A stretch of 64,000 nt of DNA from Metellina segmentata (GCA_947359465.1 OX375877.1:68488698-68552697), one strand, 5' to 3'; counted from the stretch's first letter, positions 42,905 through 54,886 are shown. Translations and numbers: made by a program. The notes: generated by a model not told the origin, from the letters alone.

Positions 42905-43079
42905 GTTGATAACAGCCGTGCGGCCCACAGGCGCAGGTTCGATTCCTACCTGGTTGTATTTCTTTCAGCTGTGCCAGTTAAACTTTCTTTGTGCGTATGT
43001 CCATTACTTGACGTTGCTTGTCTTGTGTTTGACGCAGCATGGTCAAGTATGGCCCTTGTGCTTAAAACCCAATCTAACC
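42905..43079 (+). repeat. SINE family C, head shortened
   Basis: GCAGGTTCGATTCCTACCTG, GTATTTCTTTCAGCTGTGCC, CATTACTTGACGTTGCTTG and GACGCAGCATGGTCAAGTAT follow C order to ACCCAATCTAACC. Confidence 0.7.
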
Positions 43080-43299
43080 AATCTTAAGTTGCGAATGGAA
43101 CGTTGTATTGCTCCAGTGCGACGCAAATTCACTACTGACCTCATGTTGCGTTTGGAAGGACAAAACGCTTTCAATGTAACTGTCGTAAGAAAGCATTTCA
43201 ATTAACCCGACTATACACATTAAAAAAATACGACATGCACATGAATACCCCGTTTCTGTTCAGAAAACATCAGCACACATGCTTATTTATGCAAACTTA

Positions 43300-43736
43300 G
43301 GCCCGGTGCACACATCCGCCACTGCGACACCGAAGCCCAACTATGCACACATAACCGTGAAATGACGCACGAACTCATCGCGCGCCATTTGCGGTAGATA
43401 GTCTATCGAAGAAAACATGTTTATTTCGCTTACTTGGTGTAAAAAAAAGTATATTTTGAAACAAAATAGACGTTACTGGACACAACCATTTATTAATTAT
43501 TATTTATATTCCATTTGTTTATGAAAACAAGGTACTTCAGAATTGAGACACGTGTGCGGTGACCGTGCGGCGCCGGTGGGGAACTGCGGTACAAATTGCA
43601 CGCAAGTTGGACGTGCTTCCCCCAGCGGCGATGGAGGCATAAGTGCACTGTTCCATTGAATCTAATGCATCTCAGACCGCACTTGCGTTGCGGCAGCGGC
43701 GATGCACGTTGAAAAACCGGATATGTGCACCGGGCC
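43300..43736 (+). mobile_element. Complete Harbinger-type MITE, 437 bp
   Basis: Inverted ends GGCCCGGTGCACAYATCC on both sides lie between TTA trinucleotides (43297-43299 and 43737-43739). A TTA duplication with such ends is the PIF/Harbinger signature. The interior is non-coding, with an AT-rich centre. Confidence 0.88.
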
Positions 43737-43739
43737 TTA

Positions 43740-44304
43740 GTGTCGCAGGAATAACGTTGGACCAATAAGTTGCGTATCGTTCAAATCATGAGTAAAACAT
43801 CTTAACATCTTGCTGAACGATCAACAAGTTTGACTCGCGTCTCATTGGAGCCGTACCTCCCCAATCATCTGCAGCATACGTATTTTCTGAACCCATCATT
43901 TGTTCTGTTTTTCGTCAACTTCTGTAGGATATAGAGATAGGCCTTCGTCCATTGTTCTATGGTCCACATATTCTCATCAAGAGTAAATGTTGGCGTGTAA
44001 AGTTTGGGCATCGTTTATTTAATGAGATTTTTTCTGTAAAGGATGGTGATGTGATGATGGTGTTTCAGATTGAAAAATGTGTATGAGGGTTTTTCAGATT
44101 GAAAACATGAACTACGGAGGAGAAAAAAAGTACTTCCGCTTAAGAACTAAATTGATTTACCGGTTTGGCGTTTATAATCGTGGATATGTGTCGATGGCTT
44201 TTCGTACTATGTAATGAAAGCTAAAGATAAAGTGCGAATACCCTTCGGTCAATACAATTTGAATGGAGGTAGTTGAATTTGCTTCGCACTTCTATAATGC
44301 GCTA
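43740..44304. other. Nothing recognised
   Basis: No supported feature. Confidence 0.35.
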
Positions 44305-44553
44305 TTGACGACGGTCTAGGATCAATCCCTATGGGAAATATCCGAAGGGAAGACTTCTTAGTTTTGAACCAGGTTCAGAAAACACCTGAGCTGGTGCCCC
44401 ACACTCCAAAGTCCCACATCACGCTAACGTGATGACATTTGATGCCACGAGAGATTTAACGCACAAGCCTCACTTATATGGCGTCATTTATTTCGAACTC
44501 GCAACCATCCGGTTGCTAATCCGTGATTCTTCCAACTGGGTTACCGCGGCCCC
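44305..44553 (-). repeat. SINE family B, reverse orientation
   Basis: On the minus strand: GGGGCCGCGGTAACCCAGTT, GATTAGCAACCGGATGGTTG with GAGTTCGAA, then GTGCGTTAAATCTCTCGTGG, ending in GATCCTAGACCGTCGTCAA. This is the clearest example of the B head in the window. Confidence 0.8.
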
Positions 44554-45589
44554 ACATTATGATGATTGGAAAGTAGCTTTCTTTCCGTAACCCAATCAGC
44601 TATTGCCGAAATCTTGCAAAATGGATATTGGCCCCTTTCTTACTAAGGTACGGATTTAAATTACAGCTTTTACCTATCGTTGTTTACTTGTCTGATTGTG
44701 AACGTTTTTTTTTTCCATTTAAAACGCCCTGATAAATTTTTTCAAATGTTTTTAAAATTTATTATATTCTAAGTTTAAATTAAATCTTCACAATGATTTG
44801 TCACCATTTTTTTAAAATGTAGAATACATACTTAATTTATGTTGATAACTAGATTGAACGCCAAACACGATTTGAAAACAATACGCCAGACTACTAATTT
44901 ATTAAAAGAAGCATTTTAATGTTACACCTGTGTTTCTAAATAAATTTGAAAAACAAAGTCGCCAAACATCTGCATGTGGAAGCTTTCCACACTGGATCCG
45001 AATTGCGATCGAAATGAAGAACTCGGGAAAAAAAGTCGTGTGTGGAATACTCCAATCAACCGGCGATGAGCACCAGTAATTCGGAAAATCTATTCTCGTT
45101 CTTTTCGAATGATGCAGAGTGTTCTTCTCGAAACCAGAATAATGCCTATTTACTCTTGATAGCTCTATTTTCATAGTTCAATACTTGAGATTTTGGCAGT
45201 TCTTCGATTTCTTCGACAACAAAATTGAAACCCATTTCTGCCTGGTGCATTTTCATGAAAATAAATTGTTTTCACGTTCCAACTGATGTTTATTACAAAT
45301 GGGACTGCTGTGACAAGCATAAATATCAAACATCCACTAGATTAAAATGCAAAATGAACTGATTTCAGTGACGGACACTCAGATGATCGGCCGCGGAGAA
45401 AACTAACCGCCTATATTCCTCAGGACAGGAGAATTTGAAAATGTTGGAAGTAAATATGCCGCTTTAAACAGTTTGGGAGGGTATAAATGAGGCCATGAAT
45501 TTCAGTGTTCTAATTCAAGGAAGCGATACCGTTGTGTTTGTCATCTTACGAACAAAAATTCCATTTGCCTTTGTTAACATTAAATCATG
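44554..45589. other. Nothing recognised
   Basis: A 90-aa minus-strand frame (44902-45174) has no domain I know. The rest is AT-rich. Confidence 0.3.
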
Positions 45590-45870
45590 CCGACCAACCG
45601 GTCTAGTGGTCAAGGTGTTGGTCTCTGAATCGGAAGGTTCCTGGTTCGAATACGGGGTTAGGGCATGGATGTAAATTGTGCTGTCCTTTATTAGGGACAA
45701 TGATGGTCCACCCAATGGGTGCCCTTTCACAAGTGAACATCACTTCTGGCCTTATATAAGGCTAAAATGACCTCGGTCAACTCTGTACTTTGTATTGTAT
45801 TGTATTGTATTTGTATTTTGTCTTCGCAATTGTACTGCCTTGCCATTGGAAATAAATAAAAAAACAAACA
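45590..45870 (+). repeat. SINE with an A head and an unrelated body
   Basis: The head GCCGACCAACCGGTCTAGTG to GGTTCGAATACGGGG is family A. After GGGCATGGATGTAA the body changes to sequence with GGTCCACCCAATGGGTGCCC and CTTATATAAGGC, a TATTG run (45793-45815) and a 3' AATAAATAAA. None of this occurs in other copies here. Confidence 0.7.
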
Positions 45871-46695
45871 TAAATCATGGCAGTTAACTTGAACCGAGTG
45901 AGAGTTTTAGGCTATAATAATGTAATGAGAATTAATTAAAAAACTGTTGTGGTTTAATAATTAATTTGAAACTGTTTTCTGTGGAATTGTTCTGTTTACA
46001 ATGAGACTAGAAAAAGGGATTCATGTCAACAATTCTTGATTTCCATGTACTGAAAATTATGATCCAAGTACTACAAACCATTTTCTGGACCGAAACTTCT
46101 TGCTACCTTGACCACTTCAACCATGGTCAGTATTTCCAAAAGTCAAACAGTTTGATAGACCAGTGCGACCGTAATTCAAGTACCTATGTGGTTGTTTCAA
46201 AAAGTCCCGAAACAAGACACAATGAGGAACTTACACTCGTGAGGAAAATGATCATTTCTGTGTTTTATTAATAGATTGATCGTCAAAATGTTCCAAAACG
46301 ACAATTAAAATGGCCTTAATTAATTAAAATTTCAAGTTTTAAATTACCGAAAAGTACGCCAAAAACACATGACCTCAAAACGCTACGTTACGTCATTGTG
46401 CACCACGATGTAATGCTTACGTTTGTCTTGCGCGATGAAATTTCATATTGCTTGCTCTTAATTTTTAAACAATCAATAAAATTTTTTTCTTGATATTTCA
46501 GCGTCGCTATAAAAGTAAACAAACCGTCATAGCGCATAGTGACGTCACAAGAATCGGTGTAGGTAAAAATTGCGTTTTTAACATGAAGTAAATGGTACGA
46601 ACTTAGAATTTTTTTATTTTACATTTTCGGGCTATAAAAGTAAAAAAGAAAGATACTTTCCATCATATTTTTTCATTTTCTATATTTAAAAAATA
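45871..46695. other. AT-rich, nothing recognised
   Basis: No supported coding region. An 82-aa frame at 46023 lacks any recognisable domain. Confidence 0.3.
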
Positions 46696-48095
46696 CACTC
46701 GATAGCAAAAAAAATCGACGCACCAAGAAGGAATCATCCGATTGCTTTGAAATTTTGTATGCAAAAATGTTTTGACCCAATATGCAAATAATTAAAATTT
46801 GGTGTCCAATGAATGAATAGTGCGATCTCCAGCGCATCGGAACTGCGCATCCAGCAGATGTATATAAAGAGTTGTTCTTGAAATGTTGTTAAAAATTTCT
46901 GCTGCATTGCGATTTAGGATACCTTTTAACGACTGAAAAAATGCCTCGCCGCAGGATTCGAGCTCATTACGAGTAACTTTCAGAGTTTGAAAGAGGTCGT
47001 ATCATTGGATTGAAAGAGGCAGGTTGGGCAAATGGAGAATCGCTCGTCATGTGAGTCGAAGCGATGTGGCGATTAGAAGATGCTGGCAAGAGTGGGTGGA
47101 CAATGGCAGATTTCAGCGTCATGATGGTAGCGGTCGGCGTAGGGCCACAACAGATCGCGAGGAGAGAGTGATTGTCAGATCAGCTGTCACAGCGCCTGAT
47201 TCATCGCTATCAACCATCAGTCGTGCGACCCACACACGAGTGTCCATCATGACCATTCACAGACGGCTGAGAGAGCGAAATATACGCTCGTACCGACCGT
47301 TACGCCACCTGCCACTCACGTCTGCGCACTGTCGAGCCAGATTACAGTGGTGCTTGGCTCGATCAGGCTGGAATGATGCTGACTGGGGACGTATAGTCTT
47401 TAGCGACGAATCCCGTTTCCAACTGTGCCCTGACGATCATCGAAGACGGGTCTGGAGACGCCTAGGGCAGCTTGCCGATCCTGCTTTCACTATTGCACGT
47501 CACACTGGCCCTCAACAAGGAGTTATGGTCTGTGGTGCCGTTTCCCTTGGTAGCCGGACCCCTTTGGTCGTCATTAGAGGTATACTTACTGCACAGCTGT
47601 ACGTTGACGACATTCTGAGACCTGTTTTGCTACCGTTCCTTTCGCAGTACCCTGGGCTTATTTTTCAGCAAGACAATGCCAGACCACATACGGCACGGGT
47701 GTCTATGAACTGTCTTCAAGCTTGTCAAACACTTCCTTGGCCAGCCAGATCACCAGATCTCCCATCAAGCAGGTCTGGGATATGATGGGAAGGCGACTGC
47801 ATCCGGTAGGGAATGTTGATGACGTAGTCCGACAATTGGAGCAAATTTGGCAAGAAATACCGCAGGAGACCATCCGGGAGCTTTATCGGTCTATGCCACG
47901 CCGTGTGGCAGCTTGCATCCAGGCTAGAGGCGGGTCAACACCTTATTGAGCTCGTTACTGTAACTCTGAAATAAATCATTCGATTGTTCTGAAATTTTAA
48001 CCATTTTCTATTCTGTACATAAGTTTCCTATCCACCAATTTTTGTCTCCATCAGACAACTCCTTCTTGGTGCGTCGATGTTTTTGTTATAGAGTG
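46696..48095 (+). mobile_element. Tc1-like element, inactive
   Basis: Ends CACTCGATAGC...ATCGACGCACCAAGAAGG and, complemented on the right, CACTCTATAAC...ATCGACGCACCAAGAAGG form the inverted repeat. TA precedes the left end; the right flank is AA, probably mutated. It carries one damaged transposase gene. Confidence 0.9.
46941..47949 (+). pseudogene. Tc1-like transposase (Tcb1-type) with a lost catalytic residue
   Basis: From ATG 46941 (MPRRRIRAHYE) the frame meets a TAA at codon 12, continues as LSEFERGRIIGLKEAGWAN, then shifts near 47030. The main block (47024-47785) has the paired DNA-binding domain, FSDESRF (first D) and QQDNARPHTARV (second D). A one-base loss near 47765 moves the rest to another frame. 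There the third motif reads SPIKQVWD, where the family has glutamate at the K position. The protein ends CIQARGGSTPY. It is inactive for three independent reasons. Confidence 0.9.
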
Positions 48096-49788
48096 AATAA
48101 ACAAAAAACGTGCATGTTCCTCATTGAATATTGCACTCTAAATAGCACATATCTTGAAGCAAGAGATATTAGAGCCCTTTATCAACCTCACAGACCCCGA
48201 ATAGTCTTGTTAGGTCGTTACAATAACTGTGTTTCTCCAGTGCTATGTAAATGTAACTGCTAGGTAATTCTAATACAAACTCACTTAGTGTGGTCATATA
48301 TACTGAAATTTGACTGTTTGGATTTAATGTTTGAACTTCTGCGAGTTTCTATGGTTAAAGGTTGGGAACTATTGCTTTGGGTCATTTTAGCATCGTTCAT
48401 GTGAAAACAATATCTTGGTAGGAGCAATTACAGTCCGTCTTGCGGAACTTCAACAGCCGATCACTTCACTAAGATATATTATTTTATTTCGAAAAAATAA
48501 CAGATGTATTCAACTCGGGTTAACTGAAAAACTTTTTTCACTATTAAAATGTGTTCTGGTGAATTTATTTTTTCGGTGTACCCTAAAATGAGTAAGTTAT
48601 CAATTTATTATTTGCTATTTGATACTTTAAAAAGTATTTTTCGGTTTATGAAAACAAGCAGCGCGAAAGTAAGATTAAGTTATTTTTTAAATATAGGCTG
48701 TGAACAAAATCAAAACCTTAATTGCTTCTCATTTGAGTTTGGACTGGTTAAATGAAAGAAAACAAAAACGTCTGAAGAAAATTTTACTAACGAAGTGGGG
48801 AATAAATTTTTTCATGCATAATTATAATCCATCTCACGAAACTTCCTTGAAAACAAGCAATGATGAGTCAAGTCGAGCTGAGTTGAGTTGCATGGTTAAG
48901 TTAAAAAAATGATAATGGATTTATATCTTTTAGAGGGTCTCAATTTTGTGCGAAGAAATTATTTTCAGACGGAATTTTCAAAACTAATTATAGGATTAGA
49001 AAAGAAAATATTTTTTGAAATGAAGTTTTTATAAGTCGAAAGTTTTTTAGCCAGGCAGCATTAAAATAAATCTCATATAAGTTATTACAAGTTAATGCTA
49101 GATGTTATTTTTTTGTATAAAGCTAAATGTAAATGGTACTATTGGCTGAATATGTGGAAGTAAGATCTTCGTCTTTCTGGGTTGTTTCTAAACAGTGAAA
49201 ATTCGCTTCTATACGAGTGCTACTTCCAAAATTAGTCAAATGAAGAAGATATTACTACAGGACAGTAATTGCATGCCATTTGACAATAGTATGCTGCTAA
49301 TGTTGGTATGTTGATAAACTGTTCACTTTAAAACAAATAAAAAGAACCCTTTATAACTCGAAGGTAGCGTTCATCACTGATCATTATAAGGAACATGTTC
49401 TCGGGTGAAAGAAGTTATGCATTTTGTTTGATAACTGGGTGAATAACAGCTTTTAGTTCGTCACAACTAGCGAGGATGCATATATTGTTTTAACATATTA
49501 AAAGCTCCATCACTGTAATAAGGATGGTGCTTTACCACATACCACATTAATACATAAACTCCTAAGAGAAATTCTGAGATAATTTTAAAGTTCTATGACG
49601 ATTATTTCCAGATATGTAGTATCTTAGGATGCTATTCGCTATTGTTAATTATTAAGCCTGTGATAACTGCAGGTTGACAATCAGCTAAATTCAAAGAACA
49701 TTATTCTGACTAGTTTTGAAAATTTGTAAAAAAAAAGAATAATTTAAGTAGTGTAAATATTTATAAATTATAACAAATTTTGTGCAAT
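48096..49788. other. AT-rich stretch, nothing recognised
   Basis: 1.7 kb without terminal repeats, SINE pieces or convincing frames. Confidence 0.35.
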
Positions 49789-49877
49789 ATTAATTTTGTG
49801 TCAATATAAACTGTGTCAATATAAATATTAATTTTGTGTCAATATAAACTGTGTCAATATAAATATTAATTTTGTAT
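49789..49877 (+). repeat. Short tandem repeat, about 42-bp period
   Basis: The phrase TTAATTTTGTGTCAATATAA followed by ACTGTGTCAATATAAATA occurs twice, with a partial third. Inside each unit GTGTCAATATAA is itself doubled. Confidence 0.8.
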
Positions 49878-49880
49878 CTA

Positions 49881-50565
49881 TAAGTAACGCACATAATGTA
49901 AAAAATAAAATAAATAAAAGCAATTAATGACAATAGGAAACAGATATGAAAGTATTGCCCATTTATTACTTTTCCACATAATTTCCATGTATGTTGATTC
50001 ATTTTTCCCAACGATGGATCAGTTTGAATATCCCGGTCTCATGAAACTCCGTCGGCTGCGAGAAGATCCACCTTCGCACGGCCCGTTTGAGTGCCGTCGT
50101 CAGAGTCAAACTGCTTACCGTCAAGAAACTTCTTTATGGGTCCAAAGCGCAGTGCGACAAATCAACACATTCGACTGCTGCACGACATCGCTCGTCCGCA
50201 TGTGTCTTGCCTAGTTCGTGCAAAAGTGCAGGGTTTCGGCTGGGAAGTTTTGGAGCACCGTCCATACAGCCTGGACATAGCACCCTCCGATTTTCATCTG
50301 TTCGTACCCATAAAGAAGTTCCTTGACCGTAAGAAGTTTGACTCTGACGACGGCACTCAAACGGGACGTGCGAAAGTGCCTCTTATCGCAGCCGACGGAG
50401 TTCTATGAGACCGGGATTTTCAAACTGATCCATCGTTGGGAAAAATGAATCAACATGCAAGGAAATTATGTGAAAAGTAATAAATGGGTAATACTATAAT
50501 TTCTGTTTCCTATTGTCATTAATTGCTTTTATTATTATTATTTTTTACACTATGTACGTTACTTA
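49881..50565. mobile_element. Fold-back mariner derivative with 260-bp arms
   Basis: Left arm 49881-50141 and right arm 50306-50565 are inverted copies of one another, with a loop of about 164 bp. The right arm reads forward as the C-terminal part and 3' end of a mariner transposase gene (a frame with SQPTEFYETGIFKLIHRWEK). The left arm is the same sequence inverted. Both ends are therefore mariner 3' ends. The loop codes in the forward direction for the part before the arm (RLLHDIARPHVSCL, SLDIAPSDFHLF). TA stands at each outer edge (49881-49882, 50564-50565). Confidence 0.85.
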
Positions 50566-50803
50566 ATGATACTCCCTCGTATCTTATTGCTCGACCTCGG
50601 ATAAATCGCGAGAAATTGCCGGATTTTACATTGTTTCTTCCATTTGATTCCTGCTTTCCCGAATGCTCCCGAATATTTTCTAGGACTTTCAGATGAGCCA
50701 CATGTCAGCATTGAAATAAGTGCTTCAGGATCAATGCATTGGCGAATCTTGTCCGGAACACAACATTGATAACACACTTGTAAGCGAAGCACTTTAACTT
50801 ATT
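50566..50803. other. Nothing recognised
   Basis: No supported feature. Confidence 0.35.
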
Positions 50804-51268
50804 TTTACCAGTTATGACTTCATTTATAGTTATTCCTTTTTACTAGTTGTCACTTTATTTACGATTACCTTATCTACATTAGAATATTGAGACTAAAATA
50901 TTTTTATTGTGAAAAATAATTCAAAGAATGGCTTTTTATTATTTACCGCCTAGTTTATTGTTCTCTGAACTGTTTCTGAGGTAGATGGTCTGACTTGTCG
51001 TAGAATACGTTGCAAAACCACTCCGTGGAACGTTTCGGGGCCGTCGTGGCTCAGTGGGTATGACCACTGCGCTAGTAACTTTCGAGTTGGTGGCTCAGGT
51101 TCTATTCCTGTCAGGTGTGTTCCTCATTGGTGTATTTATCTGGGTGTCAGTAAGACTCATCGTGCGTGTCTATTTGATATTGTATGTCATGTCTGGTACA
51201 GCATGGCCAAATATGGCCCATTGCGCCATAAAACCCCAAAACCAACCAACCGTGGAACGCTTCAATTG
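50804..51268 (+). repeat. Second copy of the dispersed unit with SINE C
   Basis: 50804-51036 is the paralogue of 8811-9036. The SINE (51037-51255) is family C. Its flanks CGTGGAACGTTTC (51024-51036) and CGTGGAACGCTTC (51256-51268) match at 12 of 13, a target-site duplication that the other copy has lost. Confidence 0.82.
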
Positions 51269-52017
51269 CATGACTGACGGATCCTCTTTTAAATTGTTCC
51301 ACTGTTACTCTTAAATGTTCCAGAAACGTACTCGTCTTTTGTTTAGTCGTCTGGAACGCGTTTTGAAGCAGTTTTTCTTAAATCGCTACTTTTCAATCGT
51401 GTCGATTAATGTTCCTATTGTTTCCGAAAGTGTCCACAAGGTCGAGTTTTCAATGCCATTAGCTAGTTCTAGAGCAGGGTAGTACAACCAACGCCGTACA
51501 ACGTACGACTCGCTTACCAGATTCGACCGCAAAGGTCATACGTTTATTAATATTGGACTGGACCAGATAAAATTACTTAAATTTTAATGGGTTTAAAAAA
51601 AATTAATTACGAGGATAAATTCTCTAAAAAGCAGATATGAAAATGGCGTTGATTAAGATGGAATGTAAGATGAGTTCTAAGACGCAGACGGTGGCTTCGC
51701 ATTATATGTTTGAGAAAGAAAAGTTCCTTTTTTCTCTTAGAATTAGCCCTAGAATATTGGCCCTTGAGCCATAACCCAACCAATCTGGAACTAGTGTTTC
51801 ACGGAAACAAATATAAACGACTTGGATAAATTAAATTAAAAAATTTACCAGTGACAGAACAAAGAAAGTGTTAAGCATCTTTGAAAGAACATTTGAGCTC
51901 TAGCAAATGTTTTCAATCAGGATTCAAAATAAGTGTAAATTGAGTAGTAATTTGAAAAATGGAAAAATTTGGAGGATGCCGTGAGAATTTTCGAACAGGA
52001 TTAAGTCTTGATGAGAA
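51269..52017. other. Nothing recognised
   Basis: A weak C-tail trace (TTGGCCCTTGAGCCATAACC) is seen near 51760. Confidence 0.3.
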
Positions 52018-52399
52018 GGCCATGTGCGCACATCCGGTTTTTCAACGTGCGGCGCCGCTGCCGCAACGCAAGTGCGGTCTGAGATACATTAGATCCAATG
52101 GAGCAGTGCACACACGTCCAACTTGCGTGCAATTTGTACCGCAGTTCCCCACAGCGCAGCACATGAGTCTCCGTTCTGAAGTACCTTGTTTTCATAAACA
52201 AATGGAATATAAATAATAATTTATAAATGGTTGTATCCAGTAACGTCTATTTTGTTTCAAAATATACTTTTTTTACACCAAGTAAGCGAAATAAATACGT
52301 TTTCTTCGATAGAATATTTATCGCAAATGGCGCGAAATGAGTTCGTGCGTCATTTCACGGTTATGTGTGCATTTTTGGGCGGATGTGTGCCACTGGGCC
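52018..52399 (-). mobile_element. Harbinger-type MITE, reverse copy
   Basis: It is the reverse of the 43300 element with matching internal blocks (AAGTGCGGTCTGAGATACAT, TAAGCGAAATAAATACG). The right end ..GGGCC is followed by TAA; the left end is altered to GGCCATGTGCGCACATCC. Confidence 0.82.
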
Positions 52400-52400
52400 T

Positions 52401-52452
52401 AAGTAATAACTCCCTCTTAAATGCGGCCCGCTTTTAGAGGGAGTTATTACTT
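52401..52452. repeat. Perfect 17-bp inverted repeat, 18-bp loop
   Basis: AAGTAATAACTCCCTCT (52401-52417) is complemented exactly at 52436-52452. It begins at the MITE's target-site position. Confidence 0.85.
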
Positions 52453-52584
52453 AATCAATCCCATCAATCCGGCCCGCAGCACTCATATTGTGCAACCCTT
52501 ATCTAGAAGGCTCTGAAATAGTTACTATTTTGCGTGCCTACTAACGCTAGTTTTACAAAGCCCGATTTATTTGTATAATCATAA

Positions 52585-53191
52585 TCTATATATATAATTC
52601 TCTTACGTGGCACGCAAAAAAGACGTTATTAGGTAACGCGTTTTGGCAACATTGTACGATTGTTTGTTTACCACAAAGCCTCGCGCATCAATTGAATTTA
52701 TAAGCATTATAGGATGAAATTTTATTGAAAAAAATGAATTTTAGTTGAGCTGTTGCAGTTTATAATAGAAATCAAAGAAAACGGATGATCTTTTCAGGGC
52801 CAGCAATTATAGTTCAACAAGACGCTTGCACTTCAACTTTCAACAACAAACCAATGAAAAGTGTGGGTGGTTCGAGAGCTGGGGAAATGTACACAAACAA
52901 CATGCTGGGTATTCAATTTCAAAAGCAGCGCTCACATTTCGAGTCCAAGTTTTCATTTGAATTCTGATTTTAGAGGTACTGTATATATGTTTTCTGTAAA
53001 ATAGCAATTTTAGATTTGAAAAACATTTTTTTGGAATATATCATATTTTGTAAACAATTCCTTCTGCTAGGACACATGTCTTCATTGATGCGAGCGAAGC
53101 GAGCATAGGTTCTCGCAGCGAAATAATGAGGATTGCGAAGCTATCCTCCGGGGGTTGGCGAGCGTTAGCGAGCAGGGGGCGGGCCCCCTAG
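52585..53191 (+). mobile_element. Non-autonomous Helitron, 607 bp
   Basis: It starts TCTATATATATAATTCTC after A. The 3' part has GCGAGCGTTAGCGAGCAGGG and a GGGGGC-GGGCCCCC hairpin directly before CTAG, followed by T. Those are textbook Helitron ends. No Rep/helicase is encoded; a 60-aa frame inside has no domain. Confidence 0.88.
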
Positions 53192-53411
53192 TACTGGACG
53201 TTTTCCTTGTCTACGATAAAGAAAAATTTAGAAAAACCTTTGGTTCCTATTTTCTTTTTGATCATTTTTGCTGATGAACAAGCTTTGAAAACTCATAGAT
53301 ACGTTTTATGGCATAACAAATCGAATGCCTGCTCATCTTTAAACGCATTCTTGAGGAGAGTGACACAACTCGCAAAATTTTACAAAGAACTGAAAGATTA
53401 AGTCTAAAATA

Positions 53412-53735
53412 GCCGACCAACCGGTATAGTGGTTAAAGTGTTAGCCTTTAGATCGGAAGGTTCCTGGTTCGAATCCGGGTCCATGCATGGATGTTTGTAA
53501 CCGTATGATGTAGAGGCGGCTGGTGCACCTTAAATCTGTCGTGGCCGAAAGTCCTCACGTTGGGTTTGTGTGGAAGTTTGGAGAGTGAGGTGCCAGCTTA
53601 GGTGTTGCTTGTCATCGGACCGTGGTTCAAAATTACAAGGTGTTGTCCTCGGATCTTTCCCTTAAGGAACTGATCCCGGATCGTCGTCAATAGCCCGTTG
53701 TGTTGCTCTAGTACGACGTTAACTAAAAATTACCG
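53412..53735 (+). repeat. SINE family A, full length with target-site duplication
   Basis: It starts GCCGACCAACCGGTATAGTG and ends AACTAAAAATTACCG. The 14-mer TTAAGTCTAAAATA stands on both sides (53398-53411, 53736-53749), showing LINE-type target-primed insertion. Confidence 0.95.
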
Positions 53736-53796
53736 TTAAGTCTAAAATAATTTATATTTCATTTTGAAAGAATTCCGTTGTTTTTAAAATTGATTT

Positions 53797-54000
53797 CGGG
53801 GCCGTCGTGACTAGGTGAGTATGCTCACTGCGCTCGCAACCTGCGAAGTGTAGGCCACGCAGGTTCAATTCCTCCCTGGGTGTATTTATCTTCTGTGTCT
53901 GTAAAACTTTCTTTGTGTATGCCCATTACTTGACGTTGTCGGTTCGTGTCTGGCGCAGTATGTCCAAATATGGTTCTTGCGCCATAAGCCCCCAACCTAA
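53797..54000 (+). repeat. SINE family C, full order
   Basis: GGGGCCGTCGTGACTAGGTG, GCAGGTTCAATTCCTCCC, GTATTTATCTTCTGTGTCTG and TCTGGCGCAGTATGTCCAAA lead to GCGCCATAAGCCCCC. Confidence 0.85.
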
Positions 54001-54886
54001 TCTGAATCGATTTCCAAGTATCATTCGAGATAAATCGTTTCTTAAATGAAAAAGAACTGAAAATGTGTCACATTTCTTGCGATGGCGGGAACAGGTGGTT
54101 GTGTTACTCGACACCACCACCCTGACAGTTCTTATTAGGCCCACTTCCGAACACCGATAGCTTACAAGAAACAACGAAAGTAAGACCGAAATTCCGACAT
54201 GAATCTTTAACAGCCATCGCGAACTTTTACATTTAACAGCTACAGGGGTTGGCTTCTTTCTTTCTTCCAAACAGCCACCTTGTCCGTTTATTACCGCTGC
54301 CTGTCTTCCCGATCCAATCAGTCTTGTCGCGCCAATCGATCACTAGGTGGGGCGGCTGTTAATAATAAAAGAAGATTGGACGTAATTTGAGTTGCGGCCT
54401 GACATCCGAACATTTGTCCGCCAGGGAGCGCTTTTTCCTACTCAGGAAATGCATCACGGCTGTCGCCCACAACCCGAAAGGAAATGCGTATTGATTGTTT
54501 GCTTTGCACACAGTCCCAGTGAGAAAGAGGATACGATTGTTTTTTACCGCAGCCGTTTATTTTTCCCGTTCGTTTTCCTTTTTTTTTTGCATCCCACAGT
54601 GGAACTCAGTCTGATGGGGCTTAGATAGGGTTACTTAGGCTTAGTGGGTCACATATTAACGATGGAAATGCAACATACTAGCAAACAAGAAGCGAATCGC
54701 AATCGGACTTTCATTTTCTGGCGCAATCACGTTTGCCTAAAGGACATTAGTCACCACATAAATAAAACAACTGAACTTTTACTGGTTATAAAACATTACT
54801 AACTGGTGTTTAGGTGATTAGTAAAAAAATTCTACACCGATATCCGATGTTTGTTCCTCGGGCACCTCACTTGTAGGAGGCACAAG
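54001..54886. other. Nothing recognised
   Basis: A 114-aa minus-strand frame (53926-54270) overlaps a SINE and is not credible. No other feature is seen. Confidence 0.3.
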
